A stretch of 32,743 bases of DNA from an uncultured Lachnospiraceae bacterium (GTDB taxonomy: Bacteria > Bacillota > Clostridia > Lachnospirales > Lachnospiraceae), in NCBI GenBank assembly GCA_910588825.1, contig CAJURF010000038.1:1-32743 (forward strand). Direction: 5' to 3'. Within the stretch, counting starts at the first letter, position 1. Every line of letters begins with the position of its first letter. The position numbers and the translations under genes were made by a program. Below the pieces are notes generated by a model that was not told the origin of the DNA, did not search any database, and worked only from the letters and a program-made list of their open reading frames with translations. Positions 7,058 through 15,192 of this stretch are shown here, piece after piece.

Positions 7058-8009
7058 CGATATAAATAAAGAAAATGATATACAGAGGTATCATCATCAG
7101 TCCTTCTTTTCTGTTCAGATCCTTTTTCTGTATTGCAAATAGATAGACAATAATGCTGGCGATAGCCAGGAATATGGTGTCATAGATAGTAAACGGATTG
7201 ACGGTGATGGGGTGTACGGCTGTGGAAGCACCCAGGACTAAAAGTATATTAAACAGGTTGGAGCCCACTGCATTTCCCAATGCAAGGTCGCTTTCCCCTT
7301 TTCCCGCGGCTACCACGGATGTGACCAGTTCGGGAAGGGAAGTTCCCAGGGCGACAATTGTCAATCCGATAAAAGTTTCACTCCATCCAAAGGTGAGTGC
7401 AATAGCAGATGCACTGTCTACCACCAGGTCACCGCCCCATATAATTCCCACAATTCCTAAAATTACATACAGGATGGTCACAGGAATAGAAATTTCTGTA
7501 TTTTCTCCGGAAGATTCACTATCTGCATAATCCTGCCGGGCTTTCAGGGCCTGCCTGACTGTCACTGCCAGATATGCAATGAAAACAGCAAGAAGAATAC
7601 AGCCCTCCACTCGTGATAGAATAGAAACCTTTTCCCCATGGTACGGGGATGGAATGCTCATCACCAGCAGCAGGACCGTCACCACAATGGAAAGAGGAAG
7701 GTCCTTTTTTAATACAGAAGTTTGTACTTTCATGGGTTTTATGGCTGCGCTGACGCCTACTACCACCAACAGGTTAAAAAGATTGGAACCGATTACGTTG
7801 CTCAGGGAGAGGTCGTTTTTCCCGGCCAGGGCAGCGGTGATACTTACAGACGCTTCTGGCATACTGGTGCCGAAGGCAACCACAGTCAGCCCGATAATGA
7901 TACTGGGAATATGCAGCAGACGGGCGATGGAGGAACTTCCATCTACGAATAAATCGGCGCCTTTTATCAGCAGAATAAATCCCAGCAGTAATAACAGATA
8001 CATAATCAT
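7044..8009 (-). CDS. Calcium/sodium antiporter (CaCA family, YrbG-like)
   Basis: A 321-residue membrane protein that exchanges Na+ or H+ for Ca2+ across the cytoplasmic membrane. The two inverted alpha-repeats are plain: the first has VVAFGTSMPEASVS and GSNLFNLLVVVG, the second IVALGTSLPELVTS and GSNLFNILLVLG. Each GTS-PE motif supplies an ion-binding glutamate. About ten hydrophobic segments are present, split by a short charged loop near the middle. I place the start at ATG 8009 (MIMYLLLLLG): on the minus strand GGAGG lies at 8021-8025, eleven bases before it. A longer frame reaching 8144 would add 45 non-conserved residues and cross the upstream region of the divergent gene. The C-terminus runs into the palindromic element. 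Confidence 0.92.
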   Translation of the reverse strand: MIMYLLLLLGFILLIKGADLFVDGSSSIARLLHIPSIIIGLTVVAFGTSMPEASVSITAALAGKNDLSLSNVIGSNLFNLLVVVGVSAAIKPMKVQTSVLKKDLPLSIVVTVLLLVMSIPSPYHGEKVSILSRVEGCILLAVFIAYLAVTVRQALKARQDYADSESSGENTEISIPVTILYVILGIVGIIWGGDLVVDSASAIALTFGWSETFIGLTIVALGTSLPELVTSVVAAGKGESDLALGNAVGSNLFNILLVLGASTAVHPITVNPFTIYDTIFLAIASIIVYLFAIQKKDLNRKEGLMMIPLYIIFFIYIVVRS

Positions 8010-8106
8010 TAGGATATTTTCCTCCAAATATTGTAAAATATGAAAGGTACTTGTGATAAGTATGGGACGAATGTGGGAGTTTGTCAAGGGAAAGGAATGT
8101 AGATTT

Positions 8107-8784
8107 ATGAGAGATTTCAGGGAATGTATTTTATATGAGGACAAACATCTGATTGTGTGTTACAAACCACCGGGTTTTCCTGTTCAGAGTGCCGGAACCG
8201 GGGCCATGGATATAGAATTTGCCTGCATGAATTATCTCCACAGGGGAAATCCACATATACAGCCTTTTGTGGGCATTGTGCAGAGGCTGGACCAGCCGGC
8301 TGAGGGATTGATGGTATTGGCCAAAAATCGAAAAATAACCGGGGATTTGGAAGGACAGGTGCGGAATAAAAAAATGGAGAAAGTCTATCTGGCAGTGGCT
8401 GAGGGAAAGGTGGAACCTTTGGAAAATGATCTGGAAGACTGGCTGGTAAAGGATAGTAAACTGCGTATGGGAAAAGTGATGTGTTCCAGTGTGAAAGGAG
8501 CAAAAAGAGCCTGTCTTCATTATCAGGTATTGGGGCAGCGTGACAATAGAAGTCTTCTGGAAATCCATCTCTCTACAGGAAGATATCACCAGATCAGAGT
8601 ACAGTTAAGCCACAGGGGATGGCCGCTGGCGGGAGATTCCAAATATGGAAGAAAGGATAATTACAGAAAAGGAGATCTGGGGCTGTGTGCATACCGTCTG
8701 CGGCTGTTTCACCCGGTAACAAAAAAGGAGATGCATTGGGAGATACGGCCCCAGGGGGATGCTTTTGCCGGATGGAATGTATAA
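8107..8784 (+). CDS. RluA-family RNA pseudouridine synthase
   Basis: A 225-residue cytosolic enzyme that isomerises uridine to pseudouridine in rRNA or tRNA. The catalytic motif is QRLDQPAEGLMVLAKN with the nucleophilic aspartate at D62; other RluA landmarks are the N-terminal ILYEDKHLIVCYKPPGFPVQ, the YLAVAEGKV strand and the C-terminal STGRYHQIRVQLSHRGWPL.GDSKYG. It lacks an N-terminal S4 domain, so it is of the shorter RluA/TruC type, and the exact target base cannot be read from sequence. Most relatives have HRLD; here the histidine is replaced by glutamine. ATG 8107 is chosen over 8053 because homology begins there and a GGGAAAGGA stretch lies just upstream. The gene diverges from the antiporter. 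Confidence 0.88.
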   Translation: MRDFRECILYEDKHLIVCYKPPGFPVQSAGTGAMDIEFACMNYLHRGNPHIQPFVGIVQRLDQPAEGLMVLAKNRKITGDLEGQVRNKKMEKVYLAVAEGKVEPLENDLEDWLVKDSKLRMGKVMCSSVKGAKRACLHYQVLGQRDNRSLLEIHLSTGRYHQIRVQLSHRGWPLAGDSKYGRKDNYRKGDLGLCAYRLRLFHPVTKKEMHWEIRPQGDAFAGWNV

Positions 8785-8833
8785 AATTCAGGGGAAATTA
8801 CCATACTGAGAGAAAGAAAGGTATGGTGATCTT

Positions 8834-9865
8834 GTGGACTGGGAGTGGAAAAGGAGAATTTATATAGCAGGAATTGTGGCAGGAGTTTATCTAGGGTTTC
8901 GATATGTACTGCCGGCCGCGGTTCCTTTTTTAATTGGATGGGGTCTGGCTGTGTGGCTGTATCCGGTTTCAGTCAAAATTGAAAAGAAAATTCGTGTAAA
9001 AAAAAGCACAGCTGGGGGCTTTCTTATGCTCCTTTTGTTAGCTGCTGTGGGGATTCTCCTATGGATGGGGGTGGATACTTTAATCGGTCAGATGAAAGCT
9101 TGGCTGATGAATTTTGCACAATTGCAGGATAAGTTTTACTCATTTGTGGACCAGTGCTGTTGTTCCATTGAGAATACGCTGGGGATTTCCCAGGTGGAGA
9201 GCCGCAGATTCATTCTCTCCAATATAGATAAAATGCAGAAAAATTTTATCCAGGAGTTAAGTCCCAGTACGATTTTTCAGGCGGCTGATTATCTAAAAGG
9301 GCTCATTGCGGCAGTCAGCGGAATTATTATTGCCTTTATCTCAGGGGTACTGTTTCTGCATGACCTGGAGGATATCCGGCGTGCCCTGCGCACATACCGT
9401 TTTTACCAGCCGTGGAGGCGGGTTCTTAAATTTCTCAAGAGAACTTGTGTTACGTATCTGAAGGCCCAGCTGTTGATTATGGTAATGATTGCATTTATCA
9501 GTACGTTTATATTATGGCTGATGAAGAGTCCCTATTATCTCCTATTTGGTATCGGGCTAGGGATTCTGGATGCTCTTCCCATTATCGGCACAGGACTTTT
9601 TCTATATCCGTCTATGCTGATTTTTTTTCTCAGGGGGCAGACTGGTCTGGCTGTATGGTGCCTGTCTATTGAGGTGGTGACTACCCTGGTGAGGGAATTT
9701 ATGGAGCCCAGACTTTTAGGGGACAAGCTTGGGGTCTATCCGGTTGTGATTATGGCGGCTATTTATCTGGGTTTTTTTGTATTTGGAGTGTCTGGCTTTA
9801 TTCTGGGGCCGGTTGCCCTGTCTCTGATTTACGGAATCGGAAAGGAATGGGATATCTGGGATTGA
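8834..9865 (+). CDS. AI-2E-family / YtvI-like membrane protein
   Basis: A 343-residue polytopic membrane protein of the AI-2E transporter superfamily (PerM/YtvI type). Hydrophobic segments lie near 10-45, 60-80, 150-178 and 205-240, with several more to the C-terminus. The region LLFGIGLGILDALPIIGTG is the most diagnostic, matching the conserved 'D-PIIG' element of the family. In spore formers the closest annotated group is sporulation integral membrane protein YtvI, which would suit this organism, but transport of autoinducer-2 or Na+ is also ascribed to relatives and cannot be decided here. The start is GTG 8834 (MDWEWKRR), with AAGAAAGG about 13 bases upstream. It follows the pseudouridine synthase by 49 bases and may share its transcript. 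Confidence 0.82.
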   Translation: MDWEWKRRIYIAGIVAGVYLGFRYVLPAAVPFLIGWGLAVWLYPVSVKIEKKIRVKKSTAGGFLMLLLLAAVGILLWMGVDTLIGQMKAWLMNFAQLQDKFYSFVDQCCCSIENTLGISQVESRRFILSNIDKMQKNFIQELSPSTIFQAADYLKGLIAAVSGIIIAFISGVLFLHDLEDIRRALRTYRFYQPWRRVLKFLKRTCVTYLKAQLLIMVMIAFISTFILWLMKSPYYLLFGIGLGILDALPIIGTGLFLYPSMLIFFLRGQTGLAVWCLSIEVVTTLVREFMEPRLLGDKLGVYPVVIMAAIYLGFFVFGVSGFILGPVALSLIYGIGKEWDIWD

Positions 9866-9950
9866 TTATTTCACCGATGAAAATAGATTTTTGACATTTT
9901 AATCATTTGTAATTAGATCATGAAAATACTGTGAAAAAAAATAAATCCTA

Positions 9951-9978
9951 TAGACTATCAGTGAAAAATATGTATAAT
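9951..9978 (+). promoter_or_regulatory. Candidate promoter of the binding lipoprotein gene
   Basis: TATAAT (9973-9978) is a perfect -10 box with the -35-like TAGACT (9951-9956) 16 bases upstream. The 5' leader would be about 65 bases. The spacer from 9866 holds no gene; a further TTGACA at 9890-9895 lacks a good partner. Confidence 0.5.
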
Positions 9979-10049
9979 TGAAAGTGCCATAAATTTTTGT
10001 GTATGGCAGTGTTTATACAGTGGCGGCTGATAGAAAAAAGGGGAATGGG

Positions 10050-11174
10050 ATGAAAAGGATATTAACAGTATTTTTGGGTCTTGTGATGATCCTGGGTTCT
10101 TTGACGGGATGCAGCGGGAGTACGCCAGTGGATGTGGTAAAGGCTTCGTCTGCACAGATGGAACTAAATCAGACACAGGAAACGGTTTCTCAGAGTAATG
10201 GAACGGTTATATCAGAAGATGAGAATGGGAAGACGAAGCTTCCGCTTTCATTTGAGGCTGGTGTGGATATAGAGAAGGGAATCCGCATCGCAGTGGTGGC
10301 CAGGTCTACAGAGGGTAATTATTGGAAACAGATGAAGAAATATATGAAAGAAGCTGTGAACTATATCAACAGTTTTTACGGTCTGGAAGGGGAAGACGCT
10401 GTCCAGATGACCTTTGAAGGGCCGGATTCGGATACGAAAATAGATGACCAGATTAATACCATTGATGCAGTTCTGGCGGAGAATCCTTCTGTACTTTGTC
10501 TGGCGGCTATTGATATGAATTCCTGCCAGGCTCAGATGGAGACTGCCCAGGATAATGGAATTCCTGTGGTATTGTTTCACTCTAAAGTCAAACACGATAT
10601 GAGTACGGTTCTATGTGCCACCAACAACTGTCTGGCAGGGGCAGAGGCGGCAAGGCAGCTCAGCTGGGCTATAGGTGAAAAGGGAAAGACAGTCATATTT
10701 CATCATGGGGATTATGATCAAGCTGGCAGGAGCCGGGTGAAAGGTTTTAAGGAGGAAATCAGCAGGAATCATAAAAATGTGAAAGTGGCAGAGTATGCGC
10801 AGGATCAGGAGGAAAACATAGAAGATACCATCCGGAGTGTTCTGGAGAAAAAAAGAACCAAGGGAATCTTCTGTACCAGCCAGGCCTTGGCAGAAAAGGT
10901 TCTGACGGTGATGAAAGATTATCCGGACAAAGAGATTGCCTTTGTGGGATTTGATGCGGGAAAGATGCAGATAGATGCAGTCCGGGAAGGGAAAGAACTG
11001 GGAACTGTGGTCCAGAACATACCCCTTATGGCCTGTCAGACCATACAGTCTGCGGTTATTGCCGCTTCTCCAGATTATACAGGCCAGCTAAAGAAGGATA
11101 TAAAAGTAGAGTATACCTGGGTGGACAGTGAAAATTTGGATAAAGCAAAGCAGGAAGGTCTGCTCTATGAATAA
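10050..11174 (+). CDS. Sugar-type ABC substrate-binding lipoprotein (orphan)
   Basis: A 374-residue lipoprotein anchored outside the cytoplasmic membrane. The signal peptide MKRILTVFLGLVMILGSLTG ends in a lipobox with the lipidated cysteine at C21. A polar linker rich in Ser, Gln and Thr runs to about 65. The mature domain resembles the periplasmic-binding type 4 fold used for ribose, galactose and autoinducer-2: IRIAVVARSTEGNYWKQM opens lobe one, and GIFCTSQALAEKVL with EIAFVGFDAG belong to lobe two. The ligand cannot be named. No permease or ATPase gene is adjacent, so it either feeds a transporter encoded elsewhere or acts as a sensor partner. ATG 10050 is preferred over an upstream frame because AAAAGGGGA lies seven bases before it and the signal peptide starts there. 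Confidence 0.87.
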   Translation: MKRILTVFLGLVMILGSLTGCSGSTPVDVVKASSAQMELNQTQETVSQSNGTVISEDENGKTKLPLSFEAGVDIEKGIRIAVVARSTEGNYWKQMKKYMKEAVNYINSFYGLEGEDAVQMTFEGPDSDTKIDDQINTIDAVLAENPSVLCLAAIDMNSCQAQMETAQDNGIPVVLFHSKVKHDMSTVLCATNNCLAGAEAARQLSWAIGEKGKTVIFHHGDYDQAGRSRVKGFKEEISRNHKNVKVAEYAQDQEENIEDTIRSVLEKKRTKGIFCTSQALAEKVLTVMKDYPDKEIAFVGFDAGKMQIDAVREGKELGTVVQNIPLMACQTIQSAVIAASPDYTGQLKKDIKVEYTWVDSENLDKAKQEGLLYE

Positions 11175-11187
11175 TTAATGGAAAGAT

Positions 11188-11231
11188 AAGGCTATGGCGT
11201 CAAAAAAGTTTTGTTTTGACGTGATAGCTTT
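11188..11231. terminator. Hairpin between the lipoprotein gene and the ior operon
   Basis: AAGGCTATGGCGTCAAAA (11188-11205) pairs with TTTTGACGTGATAGCTTT (11214-11231) at 16 of 18 positions over an eight-base loop. It lies 13 bases after the lipoprotein stop codon and before the ior promoter. The downstream T content is modest, so it is a probable terminator. Confidence 0.65.
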
Positions 11232-11249
11232 ATTAAATTTCAACAAATA

Positions 11250-11279
11250 TTGACAGGCATAATTAGATAACTATATAAT
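11250..11279 (+). promoter_or_regulatory. Strong promoter of the ior operon
   Basis: TTGACA (11250-11255) and TATAAT (11274-11279) are both consensus and stand 18 bases apart. The leader to the iorA ATG at 11312 is only about 26 bases, too short for a T-box or riboswitch. AAGGAGG is at 11296-11302. Confidence 0.82.
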
Positions 11280-11311
11280 AATAACATATTGGAGTAAGGA
11301 GGAGCAATGAC

Positions 11312-13093
11312 ATGAAACAATTGATGACTGGCGATGAAGCTGTGGCTAGAGGCGCCTATGAGGCGGGAGTCCGCCACGCATCTGCATATCCGGGAACGCC
11401 CAGCACAGAGATTCTGGAAAATCTGTCCGGTTATGATGAAATTGAGACAGAGTGGGGGCCTAATGAGAAGGTGGCCATGGAATCGGCTATTGGTGCGGCA
11501 ATTGCAGGGGCCCGCAGCATGGTGTCTATGAAACATGTGGGATTGAATGTGGCTGCTGACCCGCTTTTCACCTGGTCTTATATGGGTGTGAATGCAGGGA
11601 ATGTGATTGTCACAGCCGATGAACCGGGTATGTATTCATCTCAAAATGAACAGGATAATCGTAATTACGCCAAAACCGCTAAGCTGGCTATGCTGGAGCC
11701 TTCCGATTCCCAGGAATGTCTGGATATGGTGAAAGCTGCTTATACACTCAGCGAGTCTTACGATACTCCGGTGCTTCTCCGCATGACCACCAGGGTATGT
11801 CATTCAAAGTCTATTGTGGAATTGGGTGAGAGGGAACAGGTGCCGTTGAAAGAGTGGGTGAAAAATCCCGCCAAGTATGTGTGTCTGCCGGCTATTGCCA
11901 GAAAACTCCGTGTGAATCTGGAAGACAGAATGGAAAAGCTGGCAGAATATAGTGAGAAATCTCCTTTTAACCGGGCAGAGTATACGGATAGCAAGGTGGG
12001 AGTGATTGCATCCGGTATCTGCTATTTTTATGGAAAAGAAGTGTTTGGAGAGGATGCTTCTTATCTGAAACTGGGATTTACCCATCCACTTCCCCAAAAA
12101 TTGATACAGGATTTCTGCAGCCGTATGGAGACGGTTTACATATTAGAGGAAAACGACCCTTACATCCAGGAATTTGTGGAAAGATCAGGGGTATCCTGTA
12201 AGGTCGTGGGGAGAGATACGTTTCCAGCCTACGGGGAGATGACTCCCGATGTGATCCGCAAAAGTATAGGCGGCCAGGAGAGGAAAACCATTGATTTTGA
12301 CAGGAGTAAATTGATTGCCCGTTCACCGGCATTTTGCGCGGGATGTCCCCACAGAGGGCTGTTCTACCGGCTGGGCAGGCGCAAGAATATTATGATCAGC
12401 GGGGACATCGGCTGTTATACCCTGGCTGCAGGCAAGCCTTTTTCGGCAATGGATTCCACCGTCTGCATGGGAGCCAGTTTTTCCATTGGACACGGGGCAC
12501 AGAAGATTTTCAATCAGGGAGATACCAAGAGAAGGGTTGTGACAGTGCTGGGAGATTCCACTTTTTTCCACACGGGAATCAATTCTCTGATTAATACTGT
12601 GTATAACCAGAGTAATACGGTTAATATTATATTGGATAACCGGATTACAGGCATGACTGGGCATCAGGATAATCCGGGAACAGGATTTACGGCAAAAGGA
12701 GAGCCCACCACGTTGATTAAAATCGAAGAACTGGTGAAAGCCATCGGCGTTCGTCATGTGCGGGTAGTAAATCCTAATAATCTGAAAGAGGTGGATGAGG
12801 CTTTGGATGAATTCCTGGCTTTGGACGAACCTTCTGTGATTATAACCAGATGGCCCTGTGCACTGAAAAAGTTTTCTCAGGCTGATAAAGATGAATTTAC
12901 AGACTTGTTCATCAGCAAGAACCGGGTGATTGAGGAAAAATGTGTGGGCTGTAAGCTCTGCCTGAAGGCAGGCTGTCCTGCCATGTCTTTTGACAAGGAC
13001 ACAAAGAAAGCAGTGATTCACCATGCTCAGTGCCTGGGGTGTGATGTATGCGCGCAGATTTGTAAACAGGATGCCATTGTAAAGGAGGATTAG
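11312..13093 (+). CDS. iorA: Indolepyruvate ferredoxin oxidoreductase, alpha subunit
   Basis: A 593-residue TPP- and iron-sulfur-dependent subunit that, with IorB, oxidatively decarboxylates aryl pyruvates (from Trp, Phe, Tyr) to aryl-acetyl-CoA while reducing ferredoxin. The N-terminal pyrimidine-type domain holds ASAYPGTPSTEILE and GPNEKVAMESAIGAA. The TPP domain has CAGCPHRG and the binding motif GDS (414-416) followed by NTVYNQSNTVNIILDN. The C-terminus is a two-cluster ferredoxin domain: C544, C547, C550, C555 and C574, C577, C580, C584, giving two [4Fe-4S] sites. The length is typical of IorA (about 590-640). ATG 11312 is nine bases after AAGGAGG; an ATG at 11307 is out of frame and stops at once. 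iorB follows four bases later. Confidence 0.95.
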   Translation: MKQLMTGDEAVARGAYEAGVRHASAYPGTPSTEILENLSGYDEIETEWGPNEKVAMESAIGAAIAGARSMVSMKHVGLNVAADPLFTWSYMGVNAGNVIVTADEPGMYSSQNEQDNRNYAKTAKLAMLEPSDSQECLDMVKAAYTLSESYDTPVLLRMTTRVCHSKSIVELGEREQVPLKEWVKNPAKYVCLPAIARKLRVNLEDRMEKLAEYSEKSPFNRAEYTDSKVGVIASGICYFYGKEVFGEDASYLKLGFTHPLPQKLIQDFCSRMETVYILEENDPYIQEFVERSGVSCKVVGRDTFPAYGEMTPDVIRKSIGGQERKTIDFDRSKLIARSPAFCAGCPHRGLFYRLGRRKNIMISGDIGCYTLAAGKPFSAMDSTVCMGASFSIGHGAQKIFNQGDTKRRVVTVLGDSTFFHTGINSLINTVYNQSNTVNIILDNRITGMTGHQDNPGTGFTAKGEPTTLIKIEELVKAIGVRHVRVVNPNNLKEVDEALDEFLALDEPSVIITRWPCALKKFSQADKDEFTDLFISKNRVIEEKCVGCKLCLKAGCPAMSFDKDTKKAVIHHAQCLGCDVCAQICKQDAIVKED

Positions 13094-13097
13094 CGTC

Positions 13098-13679
13098 ATG
13101 ACGAAAAGCATTTTACTGGTGGGCGTGGGCGGACAGGGAACCATTCTTGCCAGCAAGATATTGACAACGGGGCTGATGGAAGCCGGATATGAAGTGAAAA
13201 TGAGTGAAATCCACGGAATGTCCCAGAGAGGGGGCAGTGTATCTTCCCAGGTGCGTTATGGAGAAACTGTATATTCCCCTGTAATTGAGACAGGAAGTGC
13301 CGATATGGTAGTTGCTTTTGAGAAAATGGAGGCTCTGCGCAGTCTGGACTTTCTGAAAGAAGGGGGCACGCTGGTGGTGAATAATGAGGAAATACCCTCC
13401 CAGTCTGTGGTGATTGGTGAGGAGGAATATCCGGACCATGTGCTGGAGGAAATTGAGAAACATGTGGATAAGGTCAAAGTGGTGGATGCCAGCGGTATGG
13501 CCCGGGAAATGGGAAACGAGAAGGTGGCTAATATCATTCTGCTGGGGACGATTATCCGGGCTATGGGATTAGAGCAGATTCACTGGGATCATATTTTGAC
13601 AGACAATATAAAACCCCGTTTTCTGGAACTGAATAAGAAGGCTTTGCAGGCAGGCATGGGAGCCGTGTCTGCGGATTAA
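13098..13679 (+). CDS. iorB: Indolepyruvate ferredoxin oxidoreductase, beta subunit
   Basis: This 193-residue protein is the gamma-type (2-oxoacid:acceptor oxidoreductase) subunit that pairs with IorA. The N-terminus ILLVGVGGQGTILASKIL is the glycine-rich signature of the family, and SEIHGMSQRGGSVSSQVRYG is the second strongly conserved block. The length is that of family members (about 190-200). It has no cysteine clusters of its own. AAAGGAGG sits inside the end of iorA, and ATG follows nine bases later, so the two subunits are translationally linked. It completes a two-subunit enzyme of the archaeal/Clostridial IOR type rather than the four-subunit POR/VOR type. Confidence 0.94.
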   Translation: MTKSILLVGVGGQGTILASKILTTGLMEAGYEVKMSEIHGMSQRGGSVSSQVRYGETVYSPVIETGSADMVVAFEKMEALRSLDFLKEGGTLVVNNEEIPSQSVVIGEEEYPDHVLEEIEKHVDKVKVVDASGMAREMGNEKVANIILLGTIIRAMGLEQIHWDHILTDNIKPRFLELNKKALQAGMGAVSAD

Positions 13680-13710
13680 ACGCTTTGCGTTATTTTGAGG
13701 GGGTGTGTTG

Positions 13711-15192
13711 ATGCAGGAAAGAGAGAAGTTTGGGTCAAGACTGGGGTTTATACTGGTATCCGCCGGATGTGCCGTTGGATTGGGAAATGTCTGGAAGTTT
13801 CCTTATATGTGCGGGCGTTACGGGGGTGCCGCCTTTATTTTGATTTATTTGGTATTTCTGGCTATTTTGGGATTCCCCATTATGGTCTGTGAATTTTCCG
13901 TGGGCCGGGGGAGTCAGAAAAGCTGCGCAGCTTCTTTTAAGAAACTGGAACCGGAGGGGAGCCGCTGGCACCATTTCAGTTACTTTGCCATAGCGGGTAA
14001 TTATCTGCTGATGATGTTCTATACTATGGTGGCCGGATGGATGCTGTATTACTGTTTCTGCAGTCTGAAAGGGGATTTCACAGGAAGTGCCATGACTACT
14101 GAAGATGTGGCGGCGAAATTTCAGGAGATGACAGGTTCTGCGGGAACGCTCACACTGTGGATGATTCTGGTGGTGGTGATATCTTTTGGTATCTGTTCTC
14201 TGGGTGTGCAAAAAGGTGTGGAGAAGATTACGAAAGTGATGATGGCGTGTCTGTTTGTATTGATTCTGGTGCTGGCTGTCCACTCTGTGATGCTTCCCAA
14301 TGCGGGGGAGGGAATCCGTTTTTATCTGGTTCCTGACTTTAAGGCTATGGTGGACGAGGGAATCGGCAATGTGGTATTTGGCGCCATGTCTCAATCCTTT
14401 TTCACATTGAGTGTGGGAATCGGCTCCATGGCTATTTTTGGAAGTTATCTGGATAAAAGCCGCTCTCTGACTGGAGAAACTCTAAGTATCAGCTGTCTGG
14501 ACACATTTGTGGCGCTGATGGCCGGATTGATTATTATACCGGCATGTTTTTCTTACGGGATTCAGCCGGATGCAGGGCCGTCATTAATTTTTATCACTCT
14601 GCCTAATATTTTTAATCAGATGGCAGGGGGACGGATATGGGGTACGTTTTTCTTCTTATTCCTTTCTTTTGCGGCATTGTCCACAGTAGTTGCCGTGTTT
14701 GAAAATATTATTTCTTTTGCCATTGACCTGTGGGGATGGGAGAGGAAGAAGGCAGTGCTCTTTAACATTGCTGCGCTGATTGTTTTATCCATGCCCTGTG
14801 TGCTGGGATTTAATGTGCTTTCCGGTATCCAGCCGCTGGGACCTGGGACGGGGATTATGGACCTGGAAGATTTCCTGGTGTCCAATAATCTGCTTCCACT
14901 GGGGTCTTTAGTGTATCTCATGTTTTGTACCACCCGGTATGGATGGGGATGGAAAAACTTTATCGAAGAGGCCAATGCCGGACAGGGTATGAAGTTTCCG
15001 GTGATGATAAAAGGTTATATGACATTCATTCTGCCGTTTATTGTGGTTGCAATTTATTTGAAAGGCTACTGGGATATGTTTTATAAACAGGGATTGAAAT
15101 ACCTGATTCCGTGGCTGATCGTTGCAGTGGCTTTTCTGGCATTGATCTGCTGGTTTGGCTTTGGCGGCAGGCGTAAGGAGGGACATAAATGA
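13711..15192 (+). CDS. Sodium-dependent amino-acid transporter (NSS/SNF family)
   Basis: A 493-residue membrane protein of the neurotransmitter:sodium symporter family, related to LeuT, TnaT and MhsT. The first segment carries the family signature AVGLGNVWKFPYMCGRYGG, where the unwound helix 1 binds Na+ and substrate, followed by FPIMVCEFSVGR. About eleven hydrophobic segments can be counted, typical of bacterial NSS members. ATG 13711 is preferred to the upstream GTG because GAGGGGG lies eight bases before it. The gene is 31 bases after iorB, and its stop overlaps the start of the aminotransferase gene (ATGA). The operon implies uptake of an aromatic or branched amino acid; bacterial relatives TnaT and MhsT take tryptophan and other hydrophobic amino acids. 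The substrate assignment is inference. Confidence 0.9.
   Translation: MQEREKFGSRLGFILVSAGCAVGLGNVWKFPYMCGRYGGAAFILIYLVFLAILGFPIMVCEFSVGRGSQKSCAASFKKLEPEGSRWHHFSYFAIAGNYLLMMFYTMVAGWMLYYCFCSLKGDFTGSAMTTEDVAAKFQEMTGSAGTLTLWMILVVVISFGICSLGVQKGVEKITKVMMACLFVLILVLAVHSVMLPNAGEGIRFYLVPDFKAMVDEGIGNVVFGAMSQSFFTLSVGIGSMAIFGSYLDKSRSLTGETLSISCLDTFVALMAGLIIIPACFSYGIQPDAGPSLIFITLPNIFNQMAGGRIWGTFFFLFLSFAALSTVVAVFENIISFAIDLWGWERKKAVLFNIAALIVLSMPCVLGFNVLSGIQPLGPGTGIMDLEDFLVSNNLLPLGSLVYLMFCTTRYGWGWKNFIEEANAGQGMKFPVMIKGYMTFILPFIVVAIYLKGYWDMFYKQGLKYLIPWLIVAVAFLALICWFGFGGRRKEGHK

Noticed and set aside
8010..8144. Longer N-terminus for the Na+/Ca2+ exchanger
   Set aside because: The extra 45 residues are not typical of the family, and the GGAGG at 8021-8025 points to ATG 8009.
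12323..13156. Long open frame antisense to iorA
   Set aside because: It mirrors the iorA codon pattern, has no ribosome site and no recognisable domain.
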